Assembly: GCA_963747985.1 (NCBI GenBank)
Contig: CAVVHG010000003.1
Span: 310,001-374,000, forward strand
DNA: 64,000 nt
Source of the DNA: JACADW01 sp963747985
GTDB taxonomy: Bacteria > Acidobacteriota > UBA6911
Reading direction: 5' to 3'
The notes beneath the pieces were generated by a model. The model had not been told where the DNA came from. It made no database searches and saw only the letters and a program-made list of their open reading frames with translations. Below are positions 1-8,567 of this stretch, piece by piece. The translations under genes and the position numbers were made by a program. The first letter of the stretch is position 1. Every line of letters begins with the position of its first letter.

Positions 1-1029
1 CCCTGTGGCTCGAGCTCGGGGTCGGGCGCAGCGGTGTCAGCCAATTTGTGTGCTGCTGCCGTCGGCACCGAGACCGATGGGTCGATCGTCTGTCCCTCTT
101 CGACTAACGGGATCGTAGGGATCAAACCGACGCTTGGACTGGTCAGCCGCGCGGGCATCGTGCCGATTGCACACAGCCAGGACACGGCCGGACCGATGGC
201 TCGGACGGTCGGTGACGCTGCGATCATCCTGGGGGCCCTGTCCGGACCGGACCCCAACGATAAAGCCACAAGCGCGAGACCGTCCACACTCCCCCGGGAC
301 TACACTCAGTTTCTGGATGCGCACGGTCTCAAAGGCTCACGGATCGGCGTTGCCCGCGAATTCTTCGGGTTCAGCGACAAGGTGGACAAGATCATGGAGG
401 CGGCCATCCAGGAGATGCGGAGCGCAGGGGCCGTGCTGGTTGATCTCCCACCCGTGCTGCGGGCCGGCAGGTATGAAGAGACGGAACTGGAGGTGATGCT
501 CTGCGAGTTCAAGGCCGATCTCACAGCCTACCTCGCTCGAGTCGGGCCCGGTGTCCGGCACCGGACACTCAAAGACCTGATCGATTTCAACGAGCGCAAC
601 CGCGAGCAGGAAATGCCCTACTTCGGGCAGGAGCTCTTCATCCGCGCCGAGGCCAGGGGACCGCTGACCAGTGCGGCCTACCGTGCCGCGCTGAGCAGGA
701 ATCGACGCCTGTCACGAGTCGAGGGCATAGATGCCGCGCTCTCCAGGCATCGCCTGGATGCCCTGGTCGCGCCCAGCGGCGGGCCTGCCTGTGTCACGGA
801 CCTCGTAAACGGCGATCATTTCTCCGGCGGCTGTTCGACCCCGGCTGCCGTTGCCGGGTATCCGCACATCACGGTGCCGGCCGGATTCGTATTCGGGCTT
901 CCGGTTGGGATTTCCTTCTTCGGTGGGGCTTATTCAGAGCCTGCGCTGATCCGGATATCCTATGCTTTCACGCAGGCAACACGTCAGCGCAAGTCGCCGC
1001 GATTCCTGCCGTCTGCCGAGTTGGTATGA
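1..1029 (+). CDS. Amidase signature family hydrolase, 3' part only
   Basis: The gene enters from the left edge and is open in frame 1 from the first base, giving 342 visible residues. The first codons read PCGSSSGSGAAV, the glycine/serine-rich amidase signature that holds the cis-Ser. It is followed by GTETDGSI, whose Ser28 is the expected nucleophile. The catalytic Lys would lie upstream, outside the window. The C-terminal half (CSTPAAVAGYPHITVPAG, then PVGISFFGG) is typical of AS amidases such as GatA-like and aliphatic or aryl amidases. These enzymes hydrolyse C-N amide bonds in the cytoplasm. The substrate cannot be inferred. There are no Gat neighbours, so a stand-alone amidase is more likely than GatA. 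It converges on the Crp/Fnr gene. Confidence 0.9.
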   Translation, partial: PCGSSSGSGAAVSANLCAAAVGTETDGSIVCPSSTNGIVGIKPTLGLVSRAGIVPIAHSQDTAGPMARTVGDAAIILGALSGPDPNDKATSARPSTLPRDYTQFLDAHGLKGSRIGVAREFFGFSDKVDKIMEAAIQEMRSAGAVLVDLPPVLRAGRYEETELEVMLCEFKADLTAYLARVGPGVRHRTLKDLIDFNERNREQEMPYFGQELFIRAEARGPLTSAAYRAALSRNRRLSRVEGIDAALSRHRLDALVAPSGGPACVTDLVNGDHFSGGCSTPAAVAGYPHITVPAGFVFGLPVGISFFGGAYSEPALIRISYAFTQATRQRKSPRFLPSAELV

Positions 1030-1081
1030 TCGAGCGTTACCCGCGTCCGGCTCGGGGTCACTCATGGTCCCCCGCAATACG

Positions 1082-1105
1082 GCGGAGCGGTGAGGGGCGC
1101 TCCGC
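1082..1105. terminator. Possible bidirectional terminator hairpin
   Basis: GCGGAGCG at 1082-1089 and CGCTCCGC at 1098-1105 form a perfect 8-bp stem with an 8-base loop. It lies between two convergent genes (amidase and Crp/Fnr regulator). No T tract follows on either strand, so termination is inferred from position and stem strength only. Confidence 0.4.
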
Positions 1106-1130
1106 GTGACAAGCGGCTGCCTCCGCTCCG

Positions 1131-1847
1131 CTACTGGGCACCCAGTGCCTCGGGCTTGAGCACGTACAGCACCTCGCGCCGCTTGGGCCCTTTGACCGCC
1201 AGGACTCCGATTTTCCTCAGGGCGCTCAACTGCCGGTTCAACGTTTCACGAGTCGAGCCGATCATCTGCGCCAGCTGGCTTTGATTGAGCGCGATACGGA
1301 CACCTTCGCTGGTCTTCACTCCGATGCGGCGAGTCAGCCACGAGAGCACGGCCCTCACCTTGTCCTCGGCCCTCGTGCATCCCATCGCTTCAATCTGCGC
1401 CCAGGCGTCGTCACAGCGGTGAGCGAGTGCCTCGAGCAACCCCCGGCAGGTATCCGGATTGTCCAGGAGAAGCCGGAACCGCTGGTGCGACAACATGAGA
1501 AGGGTTGTCTGCTGCAGGGAGTACGCGTTGAACGTCGCGGTCATGCCATTGAGCAGTGCCGTCTCTCCGAAAAACTCCCCGGGACCCAGGACTGCCAGAA
1601 CAGCCTCTCTCCCGTCGGGTGACAATCGGGTCAGGAGGACCTCGCCCTGCTTGACAAGGTAGAGGCAGCCGAGCGCCTCACCCTGGCTGCAAATAAGTTC
1701 ATCCCTCTTGACACTCTTGACCCCGAGGCAGAGGCTGGCCAGCCGATCCGCAAACGGGCCGCGGGTCAACATGCCGTGGTCGGACGGCGCCCGCATCTGA
1801 GGGATACCCTGAATTGTGCTCTCCGCCAGCGCTGATCTGCTCTTCAC
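1131..1847 (-). CDS. Crp/Fnr family transcriptional regulator
   Basis: This 238-residue protein has the Crp/Fnr layout. A cyclic-nucleotide-binding beta barrel lies at about residues 33-145 (GEALGCLYLVKQGEVLLTRL, GPGEFFGETALL). It is followed by a long dimer helix and a C-terminal winged helix at about 165-235 with the recognition segment MIGSTRETLNRQLSAL. There is no Fnr-type cysteine cluster, so oxygen sensing through an iron-sulfur cluster is unlikely. The arginine that contacts cAMP phosphate in Crp is not at the usual place after GETALL, so the ligand is unknown. The GTG start is chosen because GGGAG lies 6 bases upstream. No divergent target gene is obvious; the OmpA-family gene to the right faces away from it. 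Confidence 0.9.
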   Translation of the reverse strand: MKSRSALAESTIQGIPQMRAPSDHGMLTRGPFADRLASLCLGVKSVKRDELICSQGEALGCLYLVKQGEVLLTRLSPDGREAVLAVLGPGEFFGETALLNGMTATFNAYSLQQTTLLMLSHQRFRLLLDNPDTCRGLLEALAHRCDDAWAQIEAMGCTRAEDKVRAVLSWLTRRIGVKTSEGVRIALNQSQLAQMIGSTRETLNRQLSALRKIGVLAVKGPKRREVLYVLKPEALGAQ

Positions 1848-2282
1848 GTGATCTCCCTCTCCCTGGTTAGGTCGTTAGTCGCGTGGGGGTCTGACGCATA
1901 CATCCCCCCTCCCCAGTTCCAGAAGCAGTTATGCAACGGGCGTGCCACCCGCGGATCAATCTGTAAGATATTTGTATGCAATGTTTATAGAGACTACGAG
2001 TTCGCGGACGATGAAAGCGGTCGCCCTGGAAACAGGAAGATTTGCCGACTTCAGGGAAAATTTCCCTGTATTTTCTGGCGGTCTCGGGAGCCGAATCTAC
2101 AACCTGTTCAATCCAAACATGATCGCGATTGGCACGTGCATTGCAGTACCCACAAGCGGAGTCAGCCATCATCGAGTGCGTACTTCAGTGGAGACAAGGG
2201 CTGAACACAGAGCAGACGATGGGTCAGTTTGGCACGAGGATGTCAGGATTAACCGGGCACTTACTTTAAGGAGGTTTCTCTT
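1848..2282. other. Divergent intergenic region with a 17-bp palindrome
   Basis: This 435-base region lies between the divergent Crp/Fnr and OmpA-family genes and is noticeably richer in AT than its surroundings. It contains a perfect inverted repeat with a one-base centre, CAGGGAAA-A-TTTCCCTG (2052-2068). Reading frames across it do not look coding. A strong Shine-Dalgarno sequence, TAAGGAGGT at 2267-2275, belongs to the OmpA-family gene. Confidence 0.5.
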
Positions 2283-3371
2283 ATGAGACGCAACATAATC
2301 AGCGCAGGTTTGATTGTTTGGGTAGCCGCAATCGCCCTGGTTGTAGCGTGTCCCCTGATTGCGCAGGAAGCGAATCAGAGCACGCCCGGGCAGCAGGTCA
2401 GCAAAAGCAGCACGGTGACCGTCCCTGCAGGCCGGGAGACGAAAGTCGACGGGCTCATCGCAGAGCGAACGGGAGACGGTTTTCTGCTCAGTACCGGGCA
2501 GGATTCGAAGACCGCCGTGGTGGTGACAAATCAAACGAGAATTAAGGAGCGGAAGAGCAACCCGTTCCGCTCGGCCAAGAACTACAACGCCGGTGATCTG
2601 CTCCGCGGACTGAGCGTCGAAGTGAAGGGGCACGGCAATAATGCGGGTGCCCTGGTCGCAGACGAGGTCGGAGTAAGGTCGGATGATCTCCAGGTGGCCA
2701 AGTCAATCCAAACCAACGTGGTTCCCGTAGAAGGCCGGCTGAGCGAGGCAGAAGGCCGGCTGGGCCTCTCTGAACAGAACGCCAAGCACCTGGCTGGTCA
2801 GGTCGAGGAATTGTCGGCGGTCTCAAATGCGGCCCGCGGAGGAGCAAAGGCGGCTCAGGAAACAGCGGATGCGGCGGTCGAGGCTGCGAAGCAGGCAGGC
2901 ACCGCTGCCGAGACTGCAAACTCGGGAGTCCGAAGCACCAACGAACGTATCACGTCGCTGGACGACTACGAGGTGCAGAACACCGCCACCGTACAGTTCA
3001 AGGTGGCCAGTTCCACTCTCTCCGACGATGCCAAGGCGGCTCTGGATAAGCTCGCGTCAGACGCGAAGAACGCAAAAGGGTGGGTGATTGAGGTTACCGG
3101 TTTCGCTTCCTCTGACGGGAACGAGACATTCAACCGGCAACTCAGCACACGCCGTGCCGACGCCGTGGTGCGCTACCTCCTGGAACAGCAGGGTATTCCT
3201 CTGCGGCGGATCGTCACCCCTTATGGTTACGGGGAGAATCAGCCGGTGGCCGATAACTCATCGCGGACAGGCAGGCAGCAGAACCGTCGTGTCGAGGTAC
3301 GGGTCCTTGTCAGCAAGGGTCTGGCAGGCGAGGTGCCCGTGACCGCGTCAGCGAAAACGACAGCACAGTAA
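2283..3371 (+). CDS. OmpA-family peptidoglycan-binding envelope protein
   Basis: This 362-residue protein starts with a signal peptide (hydrophobic segment LIVWVAAIALVVACPLIA). A beta-rich domain follows at about 55-130. An alanine-rich helical or coiled-coil stalk covers about 150-225 (repeated AAQETADAAVEAAKQAGTAA). A C-terminal OmpA domain covers about 232-350 (VQFKVASSTLSDDAKAALDKLA; TGFASSDGNETFNRQLSTRRA; YGYGENQPVADN; QQNRRVEV). OmpA domains bind the diaminopimelate of peptidoglycan, so this is probably a periplasmic or outer-membrane-linked anchor. A beta-barrel N-terminus like that of OmpA itself is absent. The start is supported by TAAGGAGGT 7 bases upstream. A hairpin follows the stop codon, so it may be transcribed alone. 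Confidence 0.9.
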   Translation: MRRNIISAGLIVWVAAIALVVACPLIAQEANQSTPGQQVSKSSTVTVPAGRETKVDGLIAERTGDGFLLSTGQDSKTAVVVTNQTRIKERKSNPFRSAKNYNAGDLLRGLSVEVKGHGNNAGALVADEVGVRSDDLQVAKSIQTNVVPVEGRLSEAEGRLGLSEQNAKHLAGQVEELSAVSNAARGGAKAAQETADAAVEAAKQAGTAAETANSGVRSTNERITSLDDYEVQNTATVQFKVASSTLSDDAKAALDKLASDAKNAKGWVIEVTGFASSDGNETFNRQLSTRRADAVVRYLLEQQGIPLRRIVTPYGYGENQPVADNSSRTGRQQNRRVEVRVLVSKGLAGEVPVTASAKTTAQ

Positions 3372-3374
3372 ATC

Positions 3375-3423
3375 GAACCCGGGCAGATCGGAGCGCAGCC
3401 AGCGGCCCTTTCTGCCCGGGTTC
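3375..3423 (+). terminator. Stem-loop after the OmpA-family gene
   Basis: GAACCCGGGCAG (3375-3386) and CTGCCCGGGTTC (3412-3423) are perfect 12-base complements separated by 25 bases. They start 3 bases after the stop codon. There is no clear U tract, so it could be an attenuator or an mRNA-stabilising hairpin as well as a terminator. Confidence 0.55.
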
Positions 3424-3443
3424 TGCTATGGAGCGCGTTCGAC

Positions 3444-4526
3444 ATGCGAGCCGTCACAGGATTTCTGCCCCAGGCACTGATGCTTCTGGCCGCTATCCAT
3501 GTCTGCAGCCAGGCGGGCTTCGGTGAAGGGGCCGACGACCCTGTGCCGGCCGCCGCCGGCGCGGGCCAGGATTACGCCCAAGCCGGCAGTGCGGCCGCCG
3601 CGCAGGACGCGTTCATTCGAGTCAGCTCCAACCTCGTCATGGTGCCGGTTTCGGTCACTTCGGCCGACGGCGAACTCGTTCAGAACCTCGAGGCACAAGA
3701 TTTCGCAATCGAGGAGAACGGCCGTAAACAGCCTATTGCGAGGATGGGCGAGCCCGGCCAGATGTCCATGGAACTGGTGCTTCTGTTTGATGTCTCGGGC
3801 AGTGTGAATCACCGTTTCCTTTTCGAACAGAGAGCCGCCTCCGATTTTCTGAAGCTCCTTGTCCGGCCCGGAGACAGGGTTACCCTGTTTTCGATAGGCG
3901 CGGAGCCTCAACGCCTCCAGGCCCAAACTCCGGACCTGCAGGCAGCGCTCGCGAGCCTGATGGCCTTGGTGCCGACTGAAAGTCCGACCGCTTTTTACGA
4001 TGCGGTCGTCCTCGCGGCGCGATCCTCCGCTGCCTCTGCGGGGTTCGAGAAACGTCGTGTTGCCGTAGTTCTTTCTGACGGAGAAGATAACAACAGCGAA
4101 CATTTCGGGTTGCCGGATGCGCTGCGCGCGGTGCAGCAGGCAGACTGCATTTTCTATGCCATCAACCCGATGGGCGCCACCGTGGGAATAAATAAGGTGA
4201 GCATCGAGGGCCAGCGCGCGATGGAGGCCATCGCGCGACAGACGGGAGGCATGGCGTTCCTGCCGGATACGGCCGAGCAGCTCCCGGCCATTTTCGGCCG
4301 GATCGCGGCTGAACTCCGCGCTCAGTACCTGCTTGAGTATTATTCGACGGACGCCAGCGATGACGGGAATTTCCGAAGCATTCTGGTGCGCGTTCCGGAT
4401 CGGCCCGATTTGCGCATCCGAGCCCGTCAGGGCTACTATGCGCCAAGGTCAGAACCAAGGCCGGGGGCGGCGGTAATTCAGGTGCCGGCCATTACCCGTG
4501 CGGAAGCCCCGACCGCGCACCGATGA
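3444..4526 (+). CDS. Secreted VWFA-related (acidobacterial-type) protein
   Basis: This 360-residue protein has an N-terminal signal peptide, a short alanine-rich linker and a beta sandwich (RVSSNLVMVPVSVT..DGELVQNLEAQDFAIEENGR). A von Willebrand A domain then begins at about residue 108. The metal-ion-dependent adhesion motif DVSGS is present (LLFDVSGSVNHRF), as is the later VVLSDGEDNNS segment. The combination of V.V.VTS.DG..V..L...DF.. and the VWA domain is the VWFA-related domain best known from Acidobacteria, which supports the assignment of the organism. The function is unknown; protein-protein binding outside the cytoplasm is the usual guess. A paralogue lies at 48549-49526. GGAG upstream of the ATG supports this start. 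Confidence 0.88.
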   Translation: MRAVTGFLPQALMLLAAIHVCSQAGFGEGADDPVPAAAGAGQDYAQAGSAAAAQDAFIRVSSNLVMVPVSVTSADGELVQNLEAQDFAIEENGRKQPIARMGEPGQMSMELVLLFDVSGSVNHRFLFEQRAASDFLKLLVRPGDRVTLFSIGAEPQRLQAQTPDLQAALASLMALVPTESPTAFYDAVVLAARSSAASAGFEKRRVAVVLSDGEDNNSEHFGLPDALRAVQQADCIFYAINPMGATVGINKVSIEGQRAMEAIARQTGGMAFLPDTAEQLPAIFGRIAAELRAQYLLEYYSTDASDDGNFRSILVRVPDRPDLRIRARQGYYAPRSEPRPGAAVIQVPAITRAEAPTAHR

Positions 4527-4700
4527 GGCCGCGGCAGACCTGAAACTCCCTGCCGCACCCCGTCGTGGACCGTCTCCGGCGCAAGGACGACGTCCCGGTT
4601 TGTGCCGCGCGATGCGTGGGGCACGAAGTCAACCCGACCCACCCGTCCCGGAAACCTTGCAGTAACCACTATCACATGTTCTACAGCCAGGTATACTCTC

Positions 4701-6143
4701 ATGTATGCGATGGAAAGCATCCGCAGATCTCTGGGCCTGGAGACAGGTCGCGAAGAAGAGCCTCTTGGGGAGATGAAGCCCTTGACGGGCCGCAAGCTGA
4801 AGATACTGGTGGTGGATGACGAGGACGCCATGCGCGAGGTGCTCCAGATGCGCCTCGAGCAGTGGGGGTATCAGGTGCGCCTCGCAGAGGATGGTACCGA
4901 GGGAGAGAAGACCGCGGCCTCTTTCCAGCCGGACATCGTAATCTCGGACGTCATCATGCCGCGGATCTCCGGCATCGACCTGCTCCGCCTGCTCAAGTCC
5001 GGCGATCCCGCCAGACCGGTGATCCTGGTGACGGCGCAAGGCAGCATCGACCTTGCCGTGGAGGCCATGAAACAGGGCGCCCAGGATTTCATCACCAAAC
5101 CCCTGGACTACACCAAGCTCAAAGCCATCCTGGAGGCCGCGGAGCGCGATCTCGGCCTCAGGCGGGAGTCCAGGGGGCTGGACCAACAGCTGGAGCGGGG
5201 AGCCGGATTCGGGGAATTCGTGGGCACCAGCCGGCCCATGCAGGAGGTCTATGAATTGCTGGCGACGATCGGTGCCAACGACGCTGCCGTGCTGGTTACC
5301 GGCGAGAGCGGCACCGGCAAGGAACTCGCAGCCCGCACCATCCACAATCTGAGCACGCGCTCCCGCGGGCCCTTCGTGGCGATCAATGCGGCCGCGATTC
5401 CGGAAAACCTGATGGAGAGCGAGATCTTCGGCCACGAGAAAGGGGCGTTCACCGGGGCGGCCGGGGCGCGTGCGGGCTGCTTCGAGATGGCTCACCGTGG
5501 CACACTCATGCTCGACGAAATCGCCGAGATGCCTTTGCAGCTGCAGCCCAAGCTCCTGAGGGTGCTCGAAGATCAGAAAGTGCGCAGGGTGGGAGGGAGC
5601 CAGGAGGTGGTGGTGGACGTTCGTGTCATCGCGGCCACCAACCAGGATCCGCGCAAGGCCGTCGCGGACGGACGCCTGCGCGAGGATCTCTACTATCGGC
5701 TCAACGTCTTCACTCTCCCCCTGCCCCCGCTGCGTGATCGGAAACCGGACATTCCGCTGCTTGCACAGCATTTCATCCACTTGTGCAACGCGAAACATCA
5801 TGCGGAGGTCGAAGGCTTGCGAGACGGGACGCTCGAGCTGCTCATGCGCTACCCGTGGCCGGGGAACGTGCGCGAGCTCAAGAACACGATCGAGCGTGCG
5901 GTCGTTCTGGCAAAGGGCAAATGGATCGAACTCGCGCACCTTCCTGTATACTTCCTGGAATCCGCTGCGGGCCCGTCCGCTGCGGTATCGGTGACGCCAG
6001 GGGCAACAATAGCCGAGATCGAGAAGCAGATGATCCTCAAGACCCTCGAGGCGACCGGAAACAACAAGGCTGAGGCCGCCCGGCAACTCGGTCTGGACGT
6101 GAAGACCATACGCAACAAGCTCAAGGCGTACGGAATCGGTTAG
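4701..6143 (+). CDS. Sigma-54-dependent NtrC-type response regulator
   Basis: From the ATG at 4701 the protein has 480 residues. A receiver domain comes first (ILVVDDEDAMREVL; phosphoacceptor Asp83 in VISDVIMP; Lys in FITKPLDY). It is followed by an AAA+ sigma-54 activator domain with Walker A GESGTGKE at about 201 and the sigma-54 contact loop GAFTGA at 248-253. LDEIAEMP (Walker B) and RVIAATNQD follow. A C-terminal Fis-type helix-turn-helix ends the protein (KTLEATGNNKAEAARQLGLDVKTIRNKLKAYG). When phosphorylated it should activate sigma-54 promoters. Alternative in-frame starts lie at 4710 and 4773; none has a convincing ribosome-binding site. The cognate kinase gene follows after 33 bases. 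Confidence 0.95.
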   Translation: MYAMESIRRSLGLETGREEEPLGEMKPLTGRKLKILVVDDEDAMREVLQMRLEQWGYQVRLAEDGTEGEKTAASFQPDIVISDVIMPRISGIDLLRLLKSGDPARPVILVTAQGSIDLAVEAMKQGAQDFITKPLDYTKLKAILEAAERDLGLRRESRGLDQQLERGAGFGEFVGTSRPMQEVYELLATIGANDAAVLVTGESGTGKELAARTIHNLSTRSRGPFVAINAAAIPENLMESEIFGHEKGAFTGAAGARAGCFEMAHRGTLMLDEIAEMPLQLQPKLLRVLEDQKVRRVGGSQEVVVDVRVIAATNQDPRKAVADGRLREDLYYRLNVFTLPLPPLRDRKPDIPLLAQHFIHLCNAKHHAEVEGLRDGTLELLMRYPWPGNVRELKNTIERAVVLAKGKWIELAHLPVYFLESAAGPSAAVSVTPGATIAEIEKQMILKTLEATGNNKAEAARQLGLDVKTIRNKLKAYGIG

Positions 6144-6176
6144 CGAGAAGCGAACGCGCAGCGGGGAAACCGCAGC

Positions 6177-7715
6177 ATGAAAGTCTCAACCCGTGTCGTT
6201 TCCGGATACGCAGTCCTCCTCGCGCTGCTGTCGGCCGTGCTCGCTTACCAGACGATCGTAATCCACCAGATGCGGACCATCAACCGGGAACTCTCGGGGG
6301 TCAGCTTCCAGGCGGCTTTGAGTTCCCTCCAGCTGATGCGCGACCGGGATCTGGTCGAGGAATACAGCAAGAAGTTCTTCGTCCGCCGCGATCCCGACTA
6401 CCTGGCGCGCCTGCGCGAATACCAGCGGGATTTCGCGGCGACGCTCGAGACCATGCGTTCGAGGGCCAGTTCCCGGAACGAGCAGGCGGCGATCTCGAGC
6501 CTGACCCTGATCTGGCAACGATTTAATTCGGAACTCGACAGCCAGTTGACAGACCCGGAGCCGGCGCACGGGGCTCCCTTTCCGGCGAACCTTGACGCCG
6601 AGCTGGATCAGTTGACCACGCAGGCTGCCGGGGTCCACCAGGCGACGCTCCAGGCGATCGAAGCGGAAGTGGAACGATCCCGGATGACCGGAAGGTATTC
6701 CGGCTGGGTCACGTGGTCGGCTGCCCTGGGTGCGCTCATCATGAGCTGCCTCGTATCATTTTTCATCGTGCGGTCGGTGCTGATGCCGCTGAGCCAACTC
6801 GCGCGGGGAACCCGGGCGATCGCAGAGGGCGATTTTTCCTACCGTCTCGACGTCTCAAAGAAGGACGAGTTCGCCCAGCTGGCATCTGATTTCAACACCA
6901 TGGCCCGCCGGCTCGAGGCACTGGACCAGATGAAGCGCGATTTTGTTTCGCACGTCTCGCACGAGATCAAGAGCCCGCTGGCGTCCATGCGGGAGACAAC
7001 CGAGCTGCTTCTCGACGGGATCCCGGGCGTTCTCACCGAAAGGCAGAAGAGACTGCTCGAGCTGAATCTCAAGAGCAATCAGCGCCTCTCCTCCATGATC
7101 GGAAATCTCCTGGATCTGTCGAGAATGGAAGCCGGAGTCATGGAGTATGAACTCAGGAGCCAGGACCTGCTGCCGTTGCTCCGAGCCGCAATCGCCGAGT
7201 TTGAGGTCCAGGCGCGTGAAAAGCGGATCGAGATCAAGTGCTCGCTGCCCCAGCCGCCCCTGCTGGTGCAGTGCGACGAGGATCGCATCGTTCAGGTCTT
7301 CGCGAATCTCATCGGCAACGCCATCAAGTTCTCTCCCTCCTCCTCCGCCATCGAGGTTGACGCAGAATCCACGATGGACATCCCTTCGAGTGCACCGTCA
7401 GGATTCCGGCGCCCCCGGTTTGCCTCGTCAGAGAACGGCGCCTATGCCGTGGTCAGCATCCGGGACTCAGGCCCCGGCGTGCCTGATGCGGACAAAAAAA
7501 AGATCTTCGAGAAGTTCCATCAGGTTAAACTGGGGGTGAAGCTGCCCGGACAGGGAGTGGGCCTTGGCTTGGCGATCTGCCGCACGATCGTGGACGCACA
7601 TCACGGTGCCGTCTGGGTGGAAGATAATCCAAGCGGCGGAAGCGTCTTCCGCCTGCTGCTGGCATTGGGGACGAGCGATGAAGCCGTCCGCCGAGGAGAG
7701 TCTTTGCCTATCTGA
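6177..7715 (+). CDS. Membrane sensor histidine kinase (HAMP)
   Basis: This 512-residue kinase has an N-terminal membrane helix (about 8-28), an extracytoplasmic helical sensor of about 145 residues and a second membrane helix (about 177-200). A HAMP domain (PLSQLARGTRAIAEGDFSYRLDV) comes next, then the dimerisation domain with phosphoacceptor His262 in SHEIKSPLASMRE. The ATPase domain carries the N box NLIGNAIKFSP, DSGPGVP and GVGLGLAICR. It should autophosphorylate and pass phosphate to the NtrC-type regulator encoded just upstream. The layout matches GlrK/QseE kinases, where a lipoprotein gene also sits in the operon. The spacing to the next gene is 19 bases. Confidence 0.95.
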   Translation: MKVSTRVVSGYAVLLALLSAVLAYQTIVIHQMRTINRELSGVSFQAALSSLQLMRDRDLVEEYSKKFFVRRDPDYLARLREYQRDFAATLETMRSRASSRNEQAAISSLTLIWQRFNSELDSQLTDPEPAHGAPFPANLDAELDQLTTQAAGVHQATLQAIEAEVERSRMTGRYSGWVTWSAALGALIMSCLVSFFIVRSVLMPLSQLARGTRAIAEGDFSYRLDVSKKDEFAQLASDFNTMARRLEALDQMKRDFVSHVSHEIKSPLASMRETTELLLDGIPGVLTERQKRLLELNLKSNQRLSSMIGNLLDLSRMEAGVMEYELRSQDLLPLLRAAIAEFEVQAREKRIEIKCSLPQPPLLVQCDEDRIVQVFANLIGNAIKFSPSSSAIEVDAESTMDIPSSAPSGFRRPRFASSENGAYAVVSIRDSGPGVPDADKKKIFEKFHQVKLGVKLPGQGVGLGLAICRTIVDAHHGAVWVEDNPSGGSVFRLLLALGTSDEAVRRGESLPI

Positions 7716-7734
7716 AGGATAGCGGCTGGTCCAA

Positions 7735-8319
7735 ATGACAAAAAGGTGCCTGTGCTTGTTGCTGGTGGGATCCCTGCTCCTTCTCTGTGGATGCCACAAG
7801 AAGGCGGCCGTTCGCCCCGCCTTGCCGGTGCCGCCGCCCTCCCCCGCCAAATCGGCACCGGAATTTCCGCCCATTGCGGTTCCGCCTCCCCCTTCGCTGC
7901 CTTCGCCGACTCCACCGCCGGCGCCACCACCCTCTCCTACGGCCTACTTCAGCGACGGCGAGCGTGAGTTTTCCGCTGGCAAGTACCTGGAGGCCGCGGA
8001 GTCCTACCAGAAGTACATCAACCTTGCATCGGTCGACATGAACAGAGACCGAGCCTTGTTCCGCCTGGCTATGTCATACGCGCTGTCGAGCACATCCTCG
8101 CTCGCTTTCCAGCTCGCTCAGACCCACTTCGAGAACGTGATCGAGCGCTACCCCACAAGCCCCTACGCGGCTGAAGCAAAGTTCGTCGTCGGGCTGATGC
8201 AGGAACTGCTGAAGCTCCGGGCCGATTCCAAGGAGAAAGACGAGCGCCTCAGGCGTCTGGCAACCGAGCTTGACCAACTCAAGAAGATCGATATGGAGAG
8301 GCGCCCCCCGCGCCCGTAA
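7735..8319 (+). CDS. TPR outer-membrane-type lipoprotein, operon partner of the two-component system
   Basis: This 194-residue protein has a signal peptide and lipobox LCGC, with the lipidated residue at Cys20. A proline-rich linker covers about 30-73. A TPR/BamD-like repeat region follows (FSDGEREFSAGKYLEAAESYQKYINL; THFENVIERYPTSPYAAEAKFVVG), and then a short coiled coil. It closes an operon of response regulator, kinase and lipoprotein. In enterobacteria QseG, a lipoprotein, is encoded with GlrK and GlrR and modulates the kinase; a similar role here is inference. A Cys-lipid anchor without Asp at +2 (His here) suggests outer-membrane sorting. The stop falls just after a run of six C (8303-8308), and the next frame stays coding-like to 8567, so the C-terminus may be longer. 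Confidence 0.8.
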   Translation: MTKRCLCLLLVGSLLLLCGCHKKAAVRPALPVPPPSPAKSAPEFPPIAVPPPPSLPSPTPPPAPPPSPTAYFSDGEREFSAGKYLEAAESYQKYINLASVDMNRDRALFRLAMSYALSSTSSLAFQLAQTHFENVIERYPTSPYAAEAKFVVGLMQELLKLRADSKEKDERLRRLATELDQLKKIDMERRPPRP

Positions 8320-8567
8320 TCCGGGACGCACGGAAGGCGCAGCTTCGGCCCCCGCAGAACGAGGAGACGTGTGAGATCAACCCCGAAGGCGACCGGATGG
8401 CGGTCCACCTCACCGTGGCTGGCGGGACGCTGCAACTCTCGCGCCCTGATCTGCCGCATCTCGGCAGTATCCGGTTTGAGGCAGAACAGGAGATGCACGA
8501 GGGAGAGGAAGCACGCTTCACTGTGTCGAAGGCATCATCCCGGGTGCCGCATCACTTCGGAGCATGA
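8310..8567 (+). pseudogene. Coding-like extension of the lipoprotein in the -1 frame
   Basis: Directly after the C6 run that ends the lipoprotein gene, the -1 frame is open to TGA at 8565-8567. It has strong G/C third-position preference (APVIRDARKAQLRPPQ, then MAVHLTVAGGTLQLSRP and IRFEAEQEMHEGEEARFTV). It has no plausible start at its left end; ATG at 8397 would leave about 56 residues. The simplest readings are a lost C in the homopolymer (sequencing error or mutation), or a -1 slip on the C run. I do not recognise the sequence. Confidence 0.5.

Noticed and set aside
1942..2286. Possible small gene in the Crp/OmpA intergenic region
   Set aside because: There is no ribosome-binding site, the codon use is mixed, and it overlaps the OmpA-family ribosome-binding site and start.
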